Positions 29,813 through 37,695 of a stretch of 64,000 bases of DNA are shown here, one piece after another. The position numbers and the translations under genes are program-made. Every line of letters begins with the position of its first letter. Position 1 is the stretch's first letter. The DNA comes from Stenotrophomonas rhizophila (lineage in GTDB: Bacteria; Pseudomonadota; Gammaproteobacteria; Xanthomonadales; Xanthomonadaceae). Below the pieces are notes generated by a model, which searched no databases, had not been told where the DNA came from, and saw only the letters and a program-made list of their open reading frames with translations. The stretch spans positions 1,288,659 to 1,352,658 of the forward strand of contig NZ_RCDC01000004.1 in NCBI RefSeq assembly GCF_003651185.1. Reading direction: 5' to 3'.

Positions 29813-30676
29813 ATGAGCGATCTGCCCCACGTCTTTGACGCCACCACCGAGACCTTCGAGACCGAGGTCCTGCAGAAATCCCTGCAGACCCCCGTGCTGG
29901 TCGATTTCTGGGCCACCTGGTGCGGCCCCTGCAAGACCCTGGGCCCGATGCTGGAAAAGCTGGCCGGCGACTATCACGGCGCCTTCGAGCTGGCCAAGGT
30001 CGATGTCGACAAGGAACAGCAGATCGCCGCGGCCTTCCAGATCCGCTCGGTGCCAACCGTGTTCCTGGTCAAGGGCGGTCAGATCGTGGACGGTTTCCCC
30101 GGTGCGGTGCCGGAAGGCCAGCTGCGCGAGTTCCTGACCCAGCACGGCGTGGTCCCGCTTGAAGCGGCCCCGGACGAGGCAGAAACCGTCGAAGCGCCGC
30201 CGCTCGACCCGCAGGCCCAGGTCGATGTACTGCGCGCGGCGATTGCCGCCGAGCCGGACAAGGAAGAGCTCAAGCTCGATCTGGCCCTGGCCCTGCTGCA
30301 GACCGGCGCCACCGCCGAGGCCACCGCCCTGATCGACGCGCTGCCGGCCAACCTCTCCACCGATGACCGCGCCGTGCGCGCCCGCGCCCGTCTGGAATTC
30401 GCCAGCGCCCTGCAGGAAGCCCCTGCTCCGGAGGTGCTGGAGGCGCGCATTGCGGCCAATGGCGACGATCTGCAGGCGCGCCACCTGCGCGGCGTGCAGT
30501 TGCTGCTGTCCGGGCAGGATGCTGCCGCGCTGGAGCAATTCCTGGACATGCTGCGCCGCGACCGCAGCTACGACGACGGTCGCCCGCGCAAGCTCCTGAT
30601 CGATGCCTTCAAAGTGATCGAGGATGAAGACCTGGTCGGCCAGTACCGCCGCCGGATGGCCTCGCTGCTGTTCTGA
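29813..30676 (+). CDS. thioredoxin-fold co-chaperone with TPR tail (CnoX/YbbN-like)
   Basis: A cytoplasmic protein of 287 residues. The N-terminal thioredoxin domain (1-110) has the intact active site WCGPC (36-40) and the cis-Pro in SVPTVFLV. The C-terminal half (about 130-285) is helical with TPR-like repeats (AELALALLQTGATAEA, LRGVQLLLSGQDAAALEQFLDMLRRD). This two-part layout is that of CnoX (YbbN), a redox-active holdase that hands clients to GroEL and DnaK. E. coli CnoX has SxxC, whereas this one keeps CxxC and so probably has reductase activity as well. Confidence 0.88.
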   Translation: MSDLPHVFDATTETFETEVLQKSLQTPVLVDFWATWCGPCKTLGPMLEKLAGDYHGAFELAKVDVDKEQQIAAAFQIRSVPTVFLVKGGQIVDGFPGAVPEGQLREFLTQHGVVPLEAAPDEAETVEAPPLDPQAQVDVLRAAIAAEPDKEELKLDLALALLQTGATAEATALIDALPANLSTDDRAVRARARLEFASALQEAPAPEVLEARIAANGDDLQARHLRGVQLLLSGQDAAALEQFLDMLRRDRSYDDGRPRKLLIDAFKVIEDEDLVGQYRRRMASLLF

Positions 30677-30684
30677 TCGGCCAC

Positions 30685-30711
30685 GGCCAGCGCCTTTCGG
30701 GGGCGCTGGCC
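30685..30711 (+). terminator. terminator-like hairpin after the CnoX-like gene
   Basis: A perfect 10-bp stem GGCCAGCGCC / GGCGCTGGCC with a 7-nt loop, 9 bp after the stop; no T-run. Confidence 0.6.
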
Positions 30712-30747
30712 CAACGAAGCCGCCTATCCAGACCGGCAACTTCGATG

Positions 30748-30763
30748 TGTGACGTGAATCACG
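30748..30763. promoter_or_regulatory. CRP/Clp-type binding site
   Basis: TGTGACGTGAATCACG matches the CRP consensus TGTGA-N6-TCACA at 9 of 10 core positions. In Xanthomonadaceae the homologue is Clp, a regulator whose DNA binding is blocked by cyclic di-GMP. A -10-like CAATAAT lies at 30790-30796, putting the site about 45 bp before the likely start, suitable for activation. The genes downstream encode a FecR/LysM protein and a diguanylate cyclase. Confidence 0.55.
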
Positions 30764-30892
30764 TTCAGAAACCCTGCACGACTCCCGGGCAATAATGCCG
30801 CCGCGGCCCACTGGAGGCTGCGATCCATCGGGGAGGATGAGGTCTGGGCCATGGCGGCCTACTTGGCTGCGCCCCGCCTTGCAGGGCCGTGA

Positions 30893-32551
30893 ATGACCGT
30901 GAGATTGACCCGATTCCTCCGTTTCCCGATGGCCGCCCGCCTGTTGGTGCTGGCCGCCATGATGCTGTCTGCCGCGCCGGTCCTGGCGCAGGACTGGACC
31001 TACCGGGTCCGCCCCGGCGACACGATCTGGGACCTCAGTGCCCGCTACCTGAAGCCGTCCATCGCCTGGGAGCAACTGCAGTCGCACAACGGCATCGCCG
31101 ATCCCTACCGCCTGCCGCCCGGCAGCCAGCTGCGTTTCCCCGTCGCCTGGCTGCAGGTGCAGCCCGCCCCGGCGCGGGTACTGGCCGTGCGTGGCCCGGT
31201 GCAGAGCCAGGCCGACGGCCAGCCCCATCGCGAGGTGATCGAAGGCGACCTGCTGCGGATCGGGCAGGAACTGGTCACCGGCGAGGATGCCAGCGTCACC
31301 GTGGTGTTTGCCGATGATTCGCGGCTGCAGCTGCGCGAGCGTTCGCGCCTGCGCTTCGACCAGCTCTCCCGCTACGGCCGCACCGGCATGGTCGATACCC
31401 GCCTGCGCCTGGAACAGGGGCGCGCCAGCAACCGGGTGACCCCGGCCAACGGCCCCGCCTCGCGCTACATCATCGATGCGCCGACGGCGACCAGCAGCGT
31501 GCGTGGCACCGTCTTCCGGGTCAGCGCCGGCCAGGACGGCCGCGGCGCGGCCACCGAAGTGCTGGAAGGCCGCGTGCAGGTCGGCAACCCCCGCGGCCAG
31601 CGCCTGGTCAGCCGCGGCCAGGCCACCCGCAGCCCCTCGCTCGACGCACGCCCGGCCGGCGTGGAGGCGCTGCTGCCCGCACCGGTGCTGTCGAGCGAAC
31701 CGCAGCGGCTGGCCACCCTGCCCGCGGCGCTGGCCTGGCAGCCGGTAACAGATGCCGCCGGGTACCGGGTGGAGGTCGTCCGCGCCGACCAGCCGGAGGT
31801 CCTGCTGTTCGCGCGCGATACCGACGCCACCACGCTCACCCTGCCCGATCTGCCGCCGGGCGAGCTGCGTCTGCTGGTCCGCGCGGTCAGCGCCGAGCAG
31901 GTGGAAGGACTGGATGCCGAGCAGGATTTCCAGGTGCGTGACCAGCCGGTCGCGCCGCTGACGGTGCGGCCGCTGCATGGCCAGACCATCAACAGCGCGC
32001 GGCCGCGCTTCGAATGGACCCGGGTGGCCGAGGCCGAGCGCACGGTGCTGCAGATCGCCCGCGATCCGCTGTTCCTCCCTCTCCTGCTCGAACAGGACAC
32101 CCGCGCCACCCACCTGCGTCCCGTCCTGGACCTCCCCCCGGGCGAGTATGTCTGGCGCGTGGCATCGGTGGATCGCAACGGCGACCGCGGGCGTTTCGGG
32201 CAGCCGCTGCCACTGACCATCACCGACGAACCGGTCGACCCGGCGCTGCAGCCGCCGGAGGCCGCCAAAGGCCGACTGACGCTGCGCTGGCAGGCCGGCG
32301 AACCCGGTCAGCGCTATCGCGTGCAGTTGGACCGTCGTGGCGACTTCCGTGCCCCGCTGCTCGATCAGGAACTGGACCAGCCGGAGGTCTCGATCAAGCG
32401 CCCGTGGCACGGCACGCTGCACGTGCGCGTGCAGTACATCGATGAGGACGGTTACGCCGGTCCGTTCTCGCCGGCCCAGCAGATCGCCCTGCCGTGCCGG
32501 ACCTGTTACGCCACCGGGGGCGGTGCGCTGTTGTTGTTGCTGCTGCTGTGA
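30893..32551 (+). CDS. exported FecR/LysM domain protein
   Basis: An envelope protein of 552 residues. A signal peptide ends near VLAQD (about 33). It is followed by a LysM module (YRVRPGDTIWDLSARYL to SQLRFP, about 36-83) that should bind peptidoglycan, then a FecR-type domain (about 115-225; VTVVFADDSRLQLRERSRLRF and TATSSVRGTVFRV). Three segments that look like fibronectin-type beta modules follow. The protein ends in seven Leu codons (TTG/CTG). The last codon and stop overlap the next gene (GTGA), so the two are translated together. FecR modules here probably act as periplasmic sensor or scaffold for the CHASE2 domain of the partner. A CRP/Clp-type site lies upstream. Confidence 0.85.
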   Translation: MTVRLTRFLRFPMAARLLVLAAMMLSAAPVLAQDWTYRVRPGDTIWDLSARYLKPSIAWEQLQSHNGIADPYRLPPGSQLRFPVAWLQVQPAPARVLAVRGPVQSQADGQPHREVIEGDLLRIGQELVTGEDASVTVVFADDSRLQLRERSRLRFDQLSRYGRTGMVDTRLRLEQGRASNRVTPANGPASRYIIDAPTATSSVRGTVFRVSAGQDGRGAATEVLEGRVQVGNPRGQRLVSRGQATRSPSLDARPAGVEALLPAPVLSSEPQRLATLPAALAWQPVTDAAGYRVEVVRADQPEVLLFARDTDATTLTLPDLPPGELRLLVRAVSAEQVEGLDAEQDFQVRDQPVAPLTVRPLHGQTINSARPRFEWTRVAEAERTVLQIARDPLFLPLLLEQDTRATHLRPVLDLPPGEYVWRVASVDRNGDRGRFGQPLPLTITDEPVDPALQPPEAAKGRLTLRWQAGEPGQRYRVQLDRRGDFRAPLLDQELDQPEVSIKRPWHGTLHVRVQYIDEDGYAGPFSPAQQIALPCRTCYATGGGALLLLLLL

Positions 32552-34179
32552 CGCCCCTGCACCTGCCCTGGCCGCAACGCATCGCGCTGGCCGCACTGGT
32601 CGGCGCGCTGGCGGTCGCGGCCAGTCACTGGCAGTGGTTCTGGAAACAGGATGAGGTGGTCTACGACGCCTACGTCGGTGGCTGGGAATACACGCCCGAC
32701 GCGCGCCTGCTGATCGTGGCCATCGACGACAACAGCCTGCAGCAGCTGGGCCAGTGGCCGTGGCCGCGCGGTACCCACGCGCGCCTGCTGGACCGGCTGA
32801 CCGACGCCCGCGCCGCGCGCGTCGTGCTGGATCTGATGCTGTCCGAACCGGACCGCCAGGACAGTACCCAGGATGCCGAACTGGCGGCGGCGATCCGGCG
32901 CAACGGGCATGTGGTGCTGCCGGTGCTGGCCGCGCCCGCCAGTGGCCCGCGCATGGCCGAAGAACTGCTGCCGATTCCGCTGATCGCCGCCAATGCGGCC
33001 AGCCTGGGTCACAGCGACATCGAAGTCGACGGCGATGGCGTCGCCCGCGGCCTGTACCTCACGGCCGGTATCGGCTCACCGCACTGGCCGGCCCTTGGCT
33101 TGGCGCTGGCGGACACCCACGGCCCGCTGCCCGGGCTGCACGATGATCAGCCGGACCTGGTGTCGCCGTACCAGTGGCGACGCGACCACTACGTTCGCGT
33201 GCGCTACGCCGGTCCGCCCGAACGCTTCCCGCAGGTCTCCTACGCCGATGTGCTCAACGGCGAGGTCGATCCGGCGCTGCTGCGCGGCCGCCTGGTGCTG
33301 GTCGGCATGACGGCCAGCGGGATCGCGCCGCGCCTGCTGACCCCAACCACCCGCGAGCGCTGGATGAGTGGCAGCGAGTACCAGGCCAACGTCGCTTCGA
33401 TGCTGCTCGCCGACAAGGTGATCAATCCCCTACCGCCAGCGTGGCAGAGCGCCCTCAGCGGGCTGCTGGTGGCCCTGTGCTGCCTGTTGTTGACCCTGCC
33501 GCGGGCGTGGCTGAGCGGCGTGCTCGCCCTGCCGTTGACGTTGCTGGCGAGCTTCGTGCTGCTGCGCGCCGGCAACCTGTGGTTCGCACCGGCCGCCGCC
33601 TTGATCGGCATGCTGGCGGTGATCCTGGCCTGGACGCTGTGGCGGGTCAGCGCCTGGCGCCGCCAGGCCAACAGCGATGCACTCACCGGGCTGGGCAACC
33701 GGCTGCGCTTCGAGCAGACCCTGCAGGCCGAGCACGATGCCGGCCGCCGCAGCGGACGGCCGCTGAGCCTGGTGCTGATCGACGTGGATCACTTCAAGCG
33801 CCACAACGACGATTTCGGTCATCAGGCCGGCGACACCGTGCTGCGCCGGATCGCGCAGGAGATCCGGGCGCACGCGCGCCGGCCCCGCGACATGGCCGCG
33901 CGCTTTGGCGGCGACGAGTTCGCGCTGATCCTGCCCGACACCACGCCGGAAGGCGCAGTACAGGTGGTGCAGGATCTGGTCGCACGGGCGCAGGCGCTGG
34001 AAATCCCCGCCGGCCACGGCACGACCACGCACATCACGGTAACCGTCGGCGTGTTCACCCGGGTGCCGACGCCCGGCACCGAGCCGCGGCACTTCTTCGA
34101 AGGCGCCGATGCCGCGCTGTACCGGGCCAAGGGAGCCGGACGGAATGGGTATGCGGTCGATGACGGCGGGTCGGGCTGA
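32548..34179 (+). CDS. CHASE2-GGDEF diguanylate cyclase
   Basis: A membrane-bound cyclase of about 543 residues that should make cyclic di-GMP. After an N-terminal helix (about 9-25) comes a periplasmic CHASE2 domain (DEVVYDAYVGGWEYTPDARLLIVAIDDNSL ... RLVLVGMTASG). A bundle of transmembrane helices (about 302-365) leads to a GGDEF domain with intact GGDEF (454-458), the DALTGLGNR opening and an inhibitory I-site RPRD (445-448). The start is taken as GTG at 32548, overlapping the FecR/LysM stop by 4 bp; there is no ATG before the first helix. The pairing of an extracytoplasmic FecR/LysM protein with a CHASE2 output protein suggests a cell-wall-sensing c-di-GMP circuit. Confidence 0.88.
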   Translation: MTPLHLPWPQRIALAALVGALAVAASHWQWFWKQDEVVYDAYVGGWEYTPDARLLIVAIDDNSLQQLGQWPWPRGTHARLLDRLTDARAARVVLDLMLSEPDRQDSTQDAELAAAIRRNGHVVLPVLAAPASGPRMAEELLPIPLIAANAASLGHSDIEVDGDGVARGLYLTAGIGSPHWPALGLALADTHGPLPGLHDDQPDLVSPYQWRRDHYVRVRYAGPPERFPQVSYADVLNGEVDPALLRGRLVLVGMTASGIAPRLLTPTTRERWMSGSEYQANVASMLLADKVINPLPPAWQSALSGLLVALCCLLLTLPRAWLSGVLALPLTLLASFVLLRAGNLWFAPAAALIGMLAVILAWTLWRVSAWRRQANSDALTGLGNRLRFEQTLQAEHDAGRRSGRPLSLVLIDVDHFKRHNDDFGHQAGDTVLRRIAQEIRAHARRPRDMAARFGGDEFALILPDTTPEGAVQVVQDLVARAQALEIPAGHGTTTHITVTVGVFTRVPTPGTEPRHFFEGADAALYRAKGAGRNGYAVDDGGSG

Positions 34180-34248
34180 CCCCCCAAGGCACCCATACGC
34201 AGGCGAATGGTAGACTCCGGCCACCCTCAGCACCGAGATGCGATCCAA

Positions 34249-34713
34249 ATGAAGGCCTCCGTCTTCCGCCTTGGCCTCAACCTGTGGCCGCCGTTCCTGT
34301 TCACGGGCATCCACGTGACCACGGTCAGCCCGGACTACCGCCATGTACGCGTCGAACTGCGCATGCGCCCGTGGAACCGCAACTACGTGGGCACCCACTT
34401 CGGTGGCAGCCTGTTCGCGATGACCGATCCGTTCTGGATGCTCACCGTGATGCAGAACCTGGGGCGCGATTACTACGTCTGGGACCGCGCGGGGGAGATC
34501 GAATTCCTCAAGCCGGGCCGCGGGACGGTGGTTGCCGAGTTCCGGCTGGACGAGGCGCTGCTGGATCAACTGCGTGCGGCCACTGCCAGCGGGGAAAAGT
34601 ACCTGCACTGGTTCAGCAATGACATTGTCGATGCGAAAGGCGAAGTGATCGCCCGCGTGCGCAAGCAGGTCTACCTGCGCCTCAAGCCCGAGGCGCGCCA
34701 GCGCGCGGGATGA
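34249..34713 (+). CDS. DUF4442 hotdog-fold protein
   Basis: A protein of 154 residues with a hotdog (thioesterase-like) pattern: RMRPWNRNYVGTHFGGSLFAMTDPFWMLTVMQNLG forms the helix and first strands, then GEIEFLKPGRGTVVAEF. The family (DUF4442, PaaI-related) is presumed to act on acyl-CoA or acyl-ACP, but no substrate is known. The ATG at 34249 was chosen because the region upstream looks non-coding and holds a -10-like TAGACT (34211-34216). Confidence 0.75.
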   Translation: MKASVFRLGLNLWPPFLFTGIHVTTVSPDYRHVRVELRMRPWNRNYVGTHFGGSLFAMTDPFWMLTVMQNLGRDYYVWDRAGEIEFLKPGRGTVVAEFRLDEALLDQLRAATASGEKYLHWFSNDIVDAKGEVIARVRKQVYLRLKPEARQRAG

Positions 34714-34764
34714 GTCATCGCGCGCTTGCTATGCTCGCGCGCCCGCTTCACCCCACGGACGACC

Positions 34765-35493
34765 ATGCGCCTGCCCCTGCTCGCTGCCCTGCTGCTCACT
34801 GCCCTGCCCGCGTTCGCGCAGGAACTGCGGATCCCACCGGTCGACTATCCGGTATTGCCCGCCCACGCCACCCGGGCCGAAGGTTTCGTGCCGTCAGGAT
34901 GGCGCATCGAGCAGCAGCTTCGCGGCGATCTCAACGGCGACAAGCGCGATGATCTCGTTCTGGTGCTGCGCCAGCAGGACCCGCGCAACATCGTCGAACA
35001 CGATGGCTTCGGCATCAGCCCGCTGGACAGCAATCCACGCATCCTCGCCATCGCCTGGGGCACGCCGGCCGGCTACACGCTCGCTGCGCAGAACCACACA
35101 TTGATCACCCGCCACGAGGCCCCGAACCTGTCCGATGTGTTCGACGACGGCGACGGCGTATCGATCGTGGGCGGCACGCTGCGCACCACGCTGTTCTTCT
35201 TCTCCAACGCCGGCAGCTGGTCGACCGGCTCGGCCAGCTACACCTTCCGCTGGCAGAACGGTGCCTTCGCGTTGATCGGCTATGACCGCAACACGATGAT
35301 GCGCAACTCCGGGCAGACCGAAAGCCTGAGCATCAATTACTCGACCCGCCGCGTGCGCCATGCCGCGGGCAGCATCGAATCGGACCAGGACAGCGTGCGC
35401 TGGGAGACCCTCGCCTCGCCACGCCGCTGGACGCTGGAGACGGTAGGCGATGGCAGCGACTTCGACCCCTTCGGTCCGGCGCAGGATCGGTAA
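34765..35493 (+). CDS. exported protein with FG-GAP-like motif, unknown function
   Basis: A protein of 242 residues with a clear signal peptide (MRLPLLAALLLTALPAFA). The mature part has a calcium-binding-like GDLNGDKRDDLVLVLR stretch (about residues 54-69) as in VCBS/FG-GAP blades, then a beta-rich domain with SYTFRWQNGAFALIGYDR. Similar proteins occur in Xanthomonadaceae without a known role. It is convergent with the gene at 35516-36811 (22-bp gap). Confidence 0.65.
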   Translation: MRLPLLAALLLTALPAFAQELRIPPVDYPVLPAHATRAEGFVPSGWRIEQQLRGDLNGDKRDDLVLVLRQQDPRNIVEHDGFGISPLDSNPRILAIAWGTPAGYTLAAQNHTLITRHEAPNLSDVFDDGDGVSIVGGTLRTTLFFFSNAGSWSTGSASYTFRWQNGAFALIGYDRNTMMRNSGQTESLSINYSTRRVRHAAGSIESDQDSVRWETLASPRRWTLETVGDGSDFDPFGPAQDR

Positions 35494-35515
35494 GCACTGC
35501 GTCGCCGCACGCCTC

Positions 35516-36811
35516 TTATCGTGCGGGCGCGCGCATCGGCACCTGCACTGTCGGCCCGGCCTCGTCCATCTCCACACGCCGATCGACCTGCAGCCACTGG
35601 CCATCGTCGCTGAGTACCGGTGCGCGCGTGGGCGAACGCAGCGCCTCGGGCAAGCGCTTCAGCGTCTGCGATGATGCCGTGGGCTGCTGCCGCAGCCAGC
35701 GCTGCGCGGCGACCAGGCGCAGCATCGCGGCGGCATCCTGCGGGCGGCCGGCATACTGCCGCATGTCCGGCCCGCCGATGTTGGCCACGGCACAGCCCAG
35801 CGGATTGGCGATGCAGGCAAAGCGATCCTGCGCGGGCCCGGGAATGGGCGTGGGCGCGTCGCGCGCTGCTCCCCGTTCTGCACTGGCGGCGCACGCCCAC
35901 GCATAGCGGGGCGCCATGCGCGCCAGAGTGCGCGGCACATCCAGCAACAGGCGATGGCCGTCAGGGTTCCCAGTGGACGGCCGCACGCCCGCCCGGGCCA
36001 ACGCGAACTCACCGCGCATCGCCGTGCACAGGCTCTGCTCGCCGGCCGTCATCGGCGCCAGTGCCGCCGCGCAGACCGCAGGCAGTGCAGCGTCGGCGGG
36101 CAGTTCAACCAGCATGTCCGCCAGCAGCCGCGCGTTGCTCTCCACCATCGCCGCGCCGACCATGCTGGTGATCAGCGTATCGCCCTGCCCCGTCATCGCC
36201 CGACCACTGAGGATGTCCGCGCAGGCACCGGCAAGTGCGGTGCCACTGTCGCCCCGTACATGCGCCAGCGCGTGGGCTGACAGCGGATCAAGCAGCGGCT
36301 GAAAGACGGGCAGCGGCGCCATCGGGTCCGTGCCGAATGGCTCGAACGGGGAGACGAAGTGACCGTAGCCGGCCAGCGCGGCCACGCGCTGGTGAAGCGC
36401 ATCGTGGCCGGCATGCGTGGCGGCGAACCCCTCGGGGTCTGCACGCACCGCTGCAAGACAGCCGACACCCCGGCGGCCACAACGCGCCAGCGCCGACAGC
36501 GGGACCGCGGGGAACCGCCCTTCCGCGCTGGACGCTAGCGGCCGCTGGCCAGGCGTGCCGTTGCGCCAGCGCTCGACATCCTGTGCGATCAGGGTCTCGC
36601 GCCCGCGGGCATCCAAGCCGTCGTAGCGCAGGGTCCACAACGCGGTGAAGCCGTTCTCACCAGGCCTGGGCAGCGGCGCCTGCAGCAGCCGCATCGCCTC
36701 ACGCTGCTCGGCCGGCAGCGGCCAGAAGCGCGAGGCCGCCCAGAGCCCCGCCACGGCCAGCACCAGGCTCAGGATCGAGATGCCCACCCATTTCAGTCCA
36801 TTCCTCACCAC
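35516..36811 (-). CDS. membrane-anchored protein of unknown function
   Basis: A protein of about 431 residues with one N-terminal membrane helix (WVGISILSLVLAVAGLWAAS, about 8-27) and a large, mostly helical, presumably periplasmic part. No domain is recognised. It has paired Cys near ARCGRRGVGC and CTAM, and many Ala/Leu helices. Start at GTG 36811, with GGGGAG 6 nt upstream; the next codon is also GTG. The window gives no functional clue. Confidence 0.55.
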   Translation of the reverse strand: MVRNGLKWVGISILSLVLAVAGLWAASRFWPLPAEQREAMRLLQAPLPRPGENGFTALWTLRYDGLDARGRETLIAQDVERWRNGTPGQRPLASSAEGRFPAVPLSALARCGRRGVGCLAAVRADPEGFAATHAGHDALHQRVAALAGYGHFVSPFEPFGTDPMAPLPVFQPLLDPLSAHALAHVRGDSGTALAGACADILSGRAMTGQGDTLITSMVGAAMVESNARLLADMLVELPADAALPAVCAAALAPMTAGEQSLCTAMRGEFALARAGVRPSTGNPDGHRLLLDVPRTLARMAPRYAWACAASAERGAARDAPTPIPGPAQDRFACIANPLGCAVANIGGPDMRQYAGRPQDAAAMLRLVAAQRWLRQQPTASSQTLKRLPEALRSPTRAPVLSDDGQWLQVDRRVEMDEAGPTVQVPMRAPAR

Positions 36812-36886
36812 AGCATTCTCCCCAGACCCCGCGTCCTGCGGGGATGGGCAGCGTAAACCGGGCATCGCCGCCGCTACAATGCGCAG

Positions 36887-37564
36887 ATGTCGCCCGAAGC
36901 CCCCCAACTCGTTCCGCGTCCCTCCCTGCAGCGCCTGTTCCTGACCGGCCTGCTGACCCTGCTGCCGATCTGGCTGACCTGGGTGGTGGTCAAATTCGTG
37001 TTCGTGCTGCTTTCGGGCATTTCCAGCCCGCTGGTGGTGCCGCTCTCCGAGCAGATCGCCGCCTCGTTCCCGCATTACCTGGGCTGGATCAAGGTCGAGT
37101 GGATGCAGGACATCATCGCCCTGGCCGCCACGCTGCTGGTGATTCTCTCGGTGGGCGTACTCAGCCGCCGCGTGATCGGCCAGCGCCTGCTGCGCTGGTT
37201 CGGTGCGGTGATCAAGCGCATCCCGTTGGCCAGCATCATCTACGACAGCGCCAAGAAACTGCTGGACATGCTGCAGACCGAACCGGGCAGCACGCAGCGT
37301 GTGGTGCTGATCGACTTCCCGCATCGCGACATGAAGTCGGTCGGCCTGGTGACGCGGGTGATGAAGGAAGAAGGCAGCGGCCGCGAGCTGGCCGCCGTAT
37401 ACGTACCCACCACCCCCAATCCGACCTCGGGCTATCTGGAAATCGTGCCGGTTGAGCTGCTCACGCCCACCGACTGGACCGTGGACCAGGCGATGAGCTT
37501 CATCATCTCCGGCGGCGCGGTCGCCCCGGAAACCATGCCGTTCACCCGCGCCGGCGATCGTTGA
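36887..37564 (+). CDS. DUF502 family membrane protein
   Basis: A protein of 225 residues. Two hydrophobic hairpins (LFLTGLLTLLPIWLTWVVVKFVFVLL and IIALAATLLVILSVGVLS) are followed by a beta domain with IPLASIIYDSAKKLLDML, RVVLIDFPHRDMKSVGLVT and YVPTTPNPTSGYLEIVP. This is the DUF502 family, which is often beside aspS but not here. Function is unknown. Confidence 0.88.
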   Translation: MSPEAPQLVPRPSLQRLFLTGLLTLLPIWLTWVVVKFVFVLLSGISSPLVVPLSEQIAASFPHYLGWIKVEWMQDIIALAATLLVILSVGVLSRRVIGQRLLRWFGAVIKRIPLASIIYDSAKKLLDMLQTEPGSTQRVVLIDFPHRDMKSVGLVTRVMKEEGSGRELAAVYVPTTPNPTSGYLEIVPVELLTPTDWTVDQAMSFIISGGAVAPETMPFTRAGDR

Positions 37565-37695
37565 GCATCGCGGCAGCAGCACGCTGCCGCAGCTGACTGG
37601 CCGCCGTACATGACAAACCTGACCGGGGGCCGATGCTGGCCGTACGCAGGCGAATCGGGCAAGCTCCCGTGTCTGTGCGTTTACGGAAACAGCCG

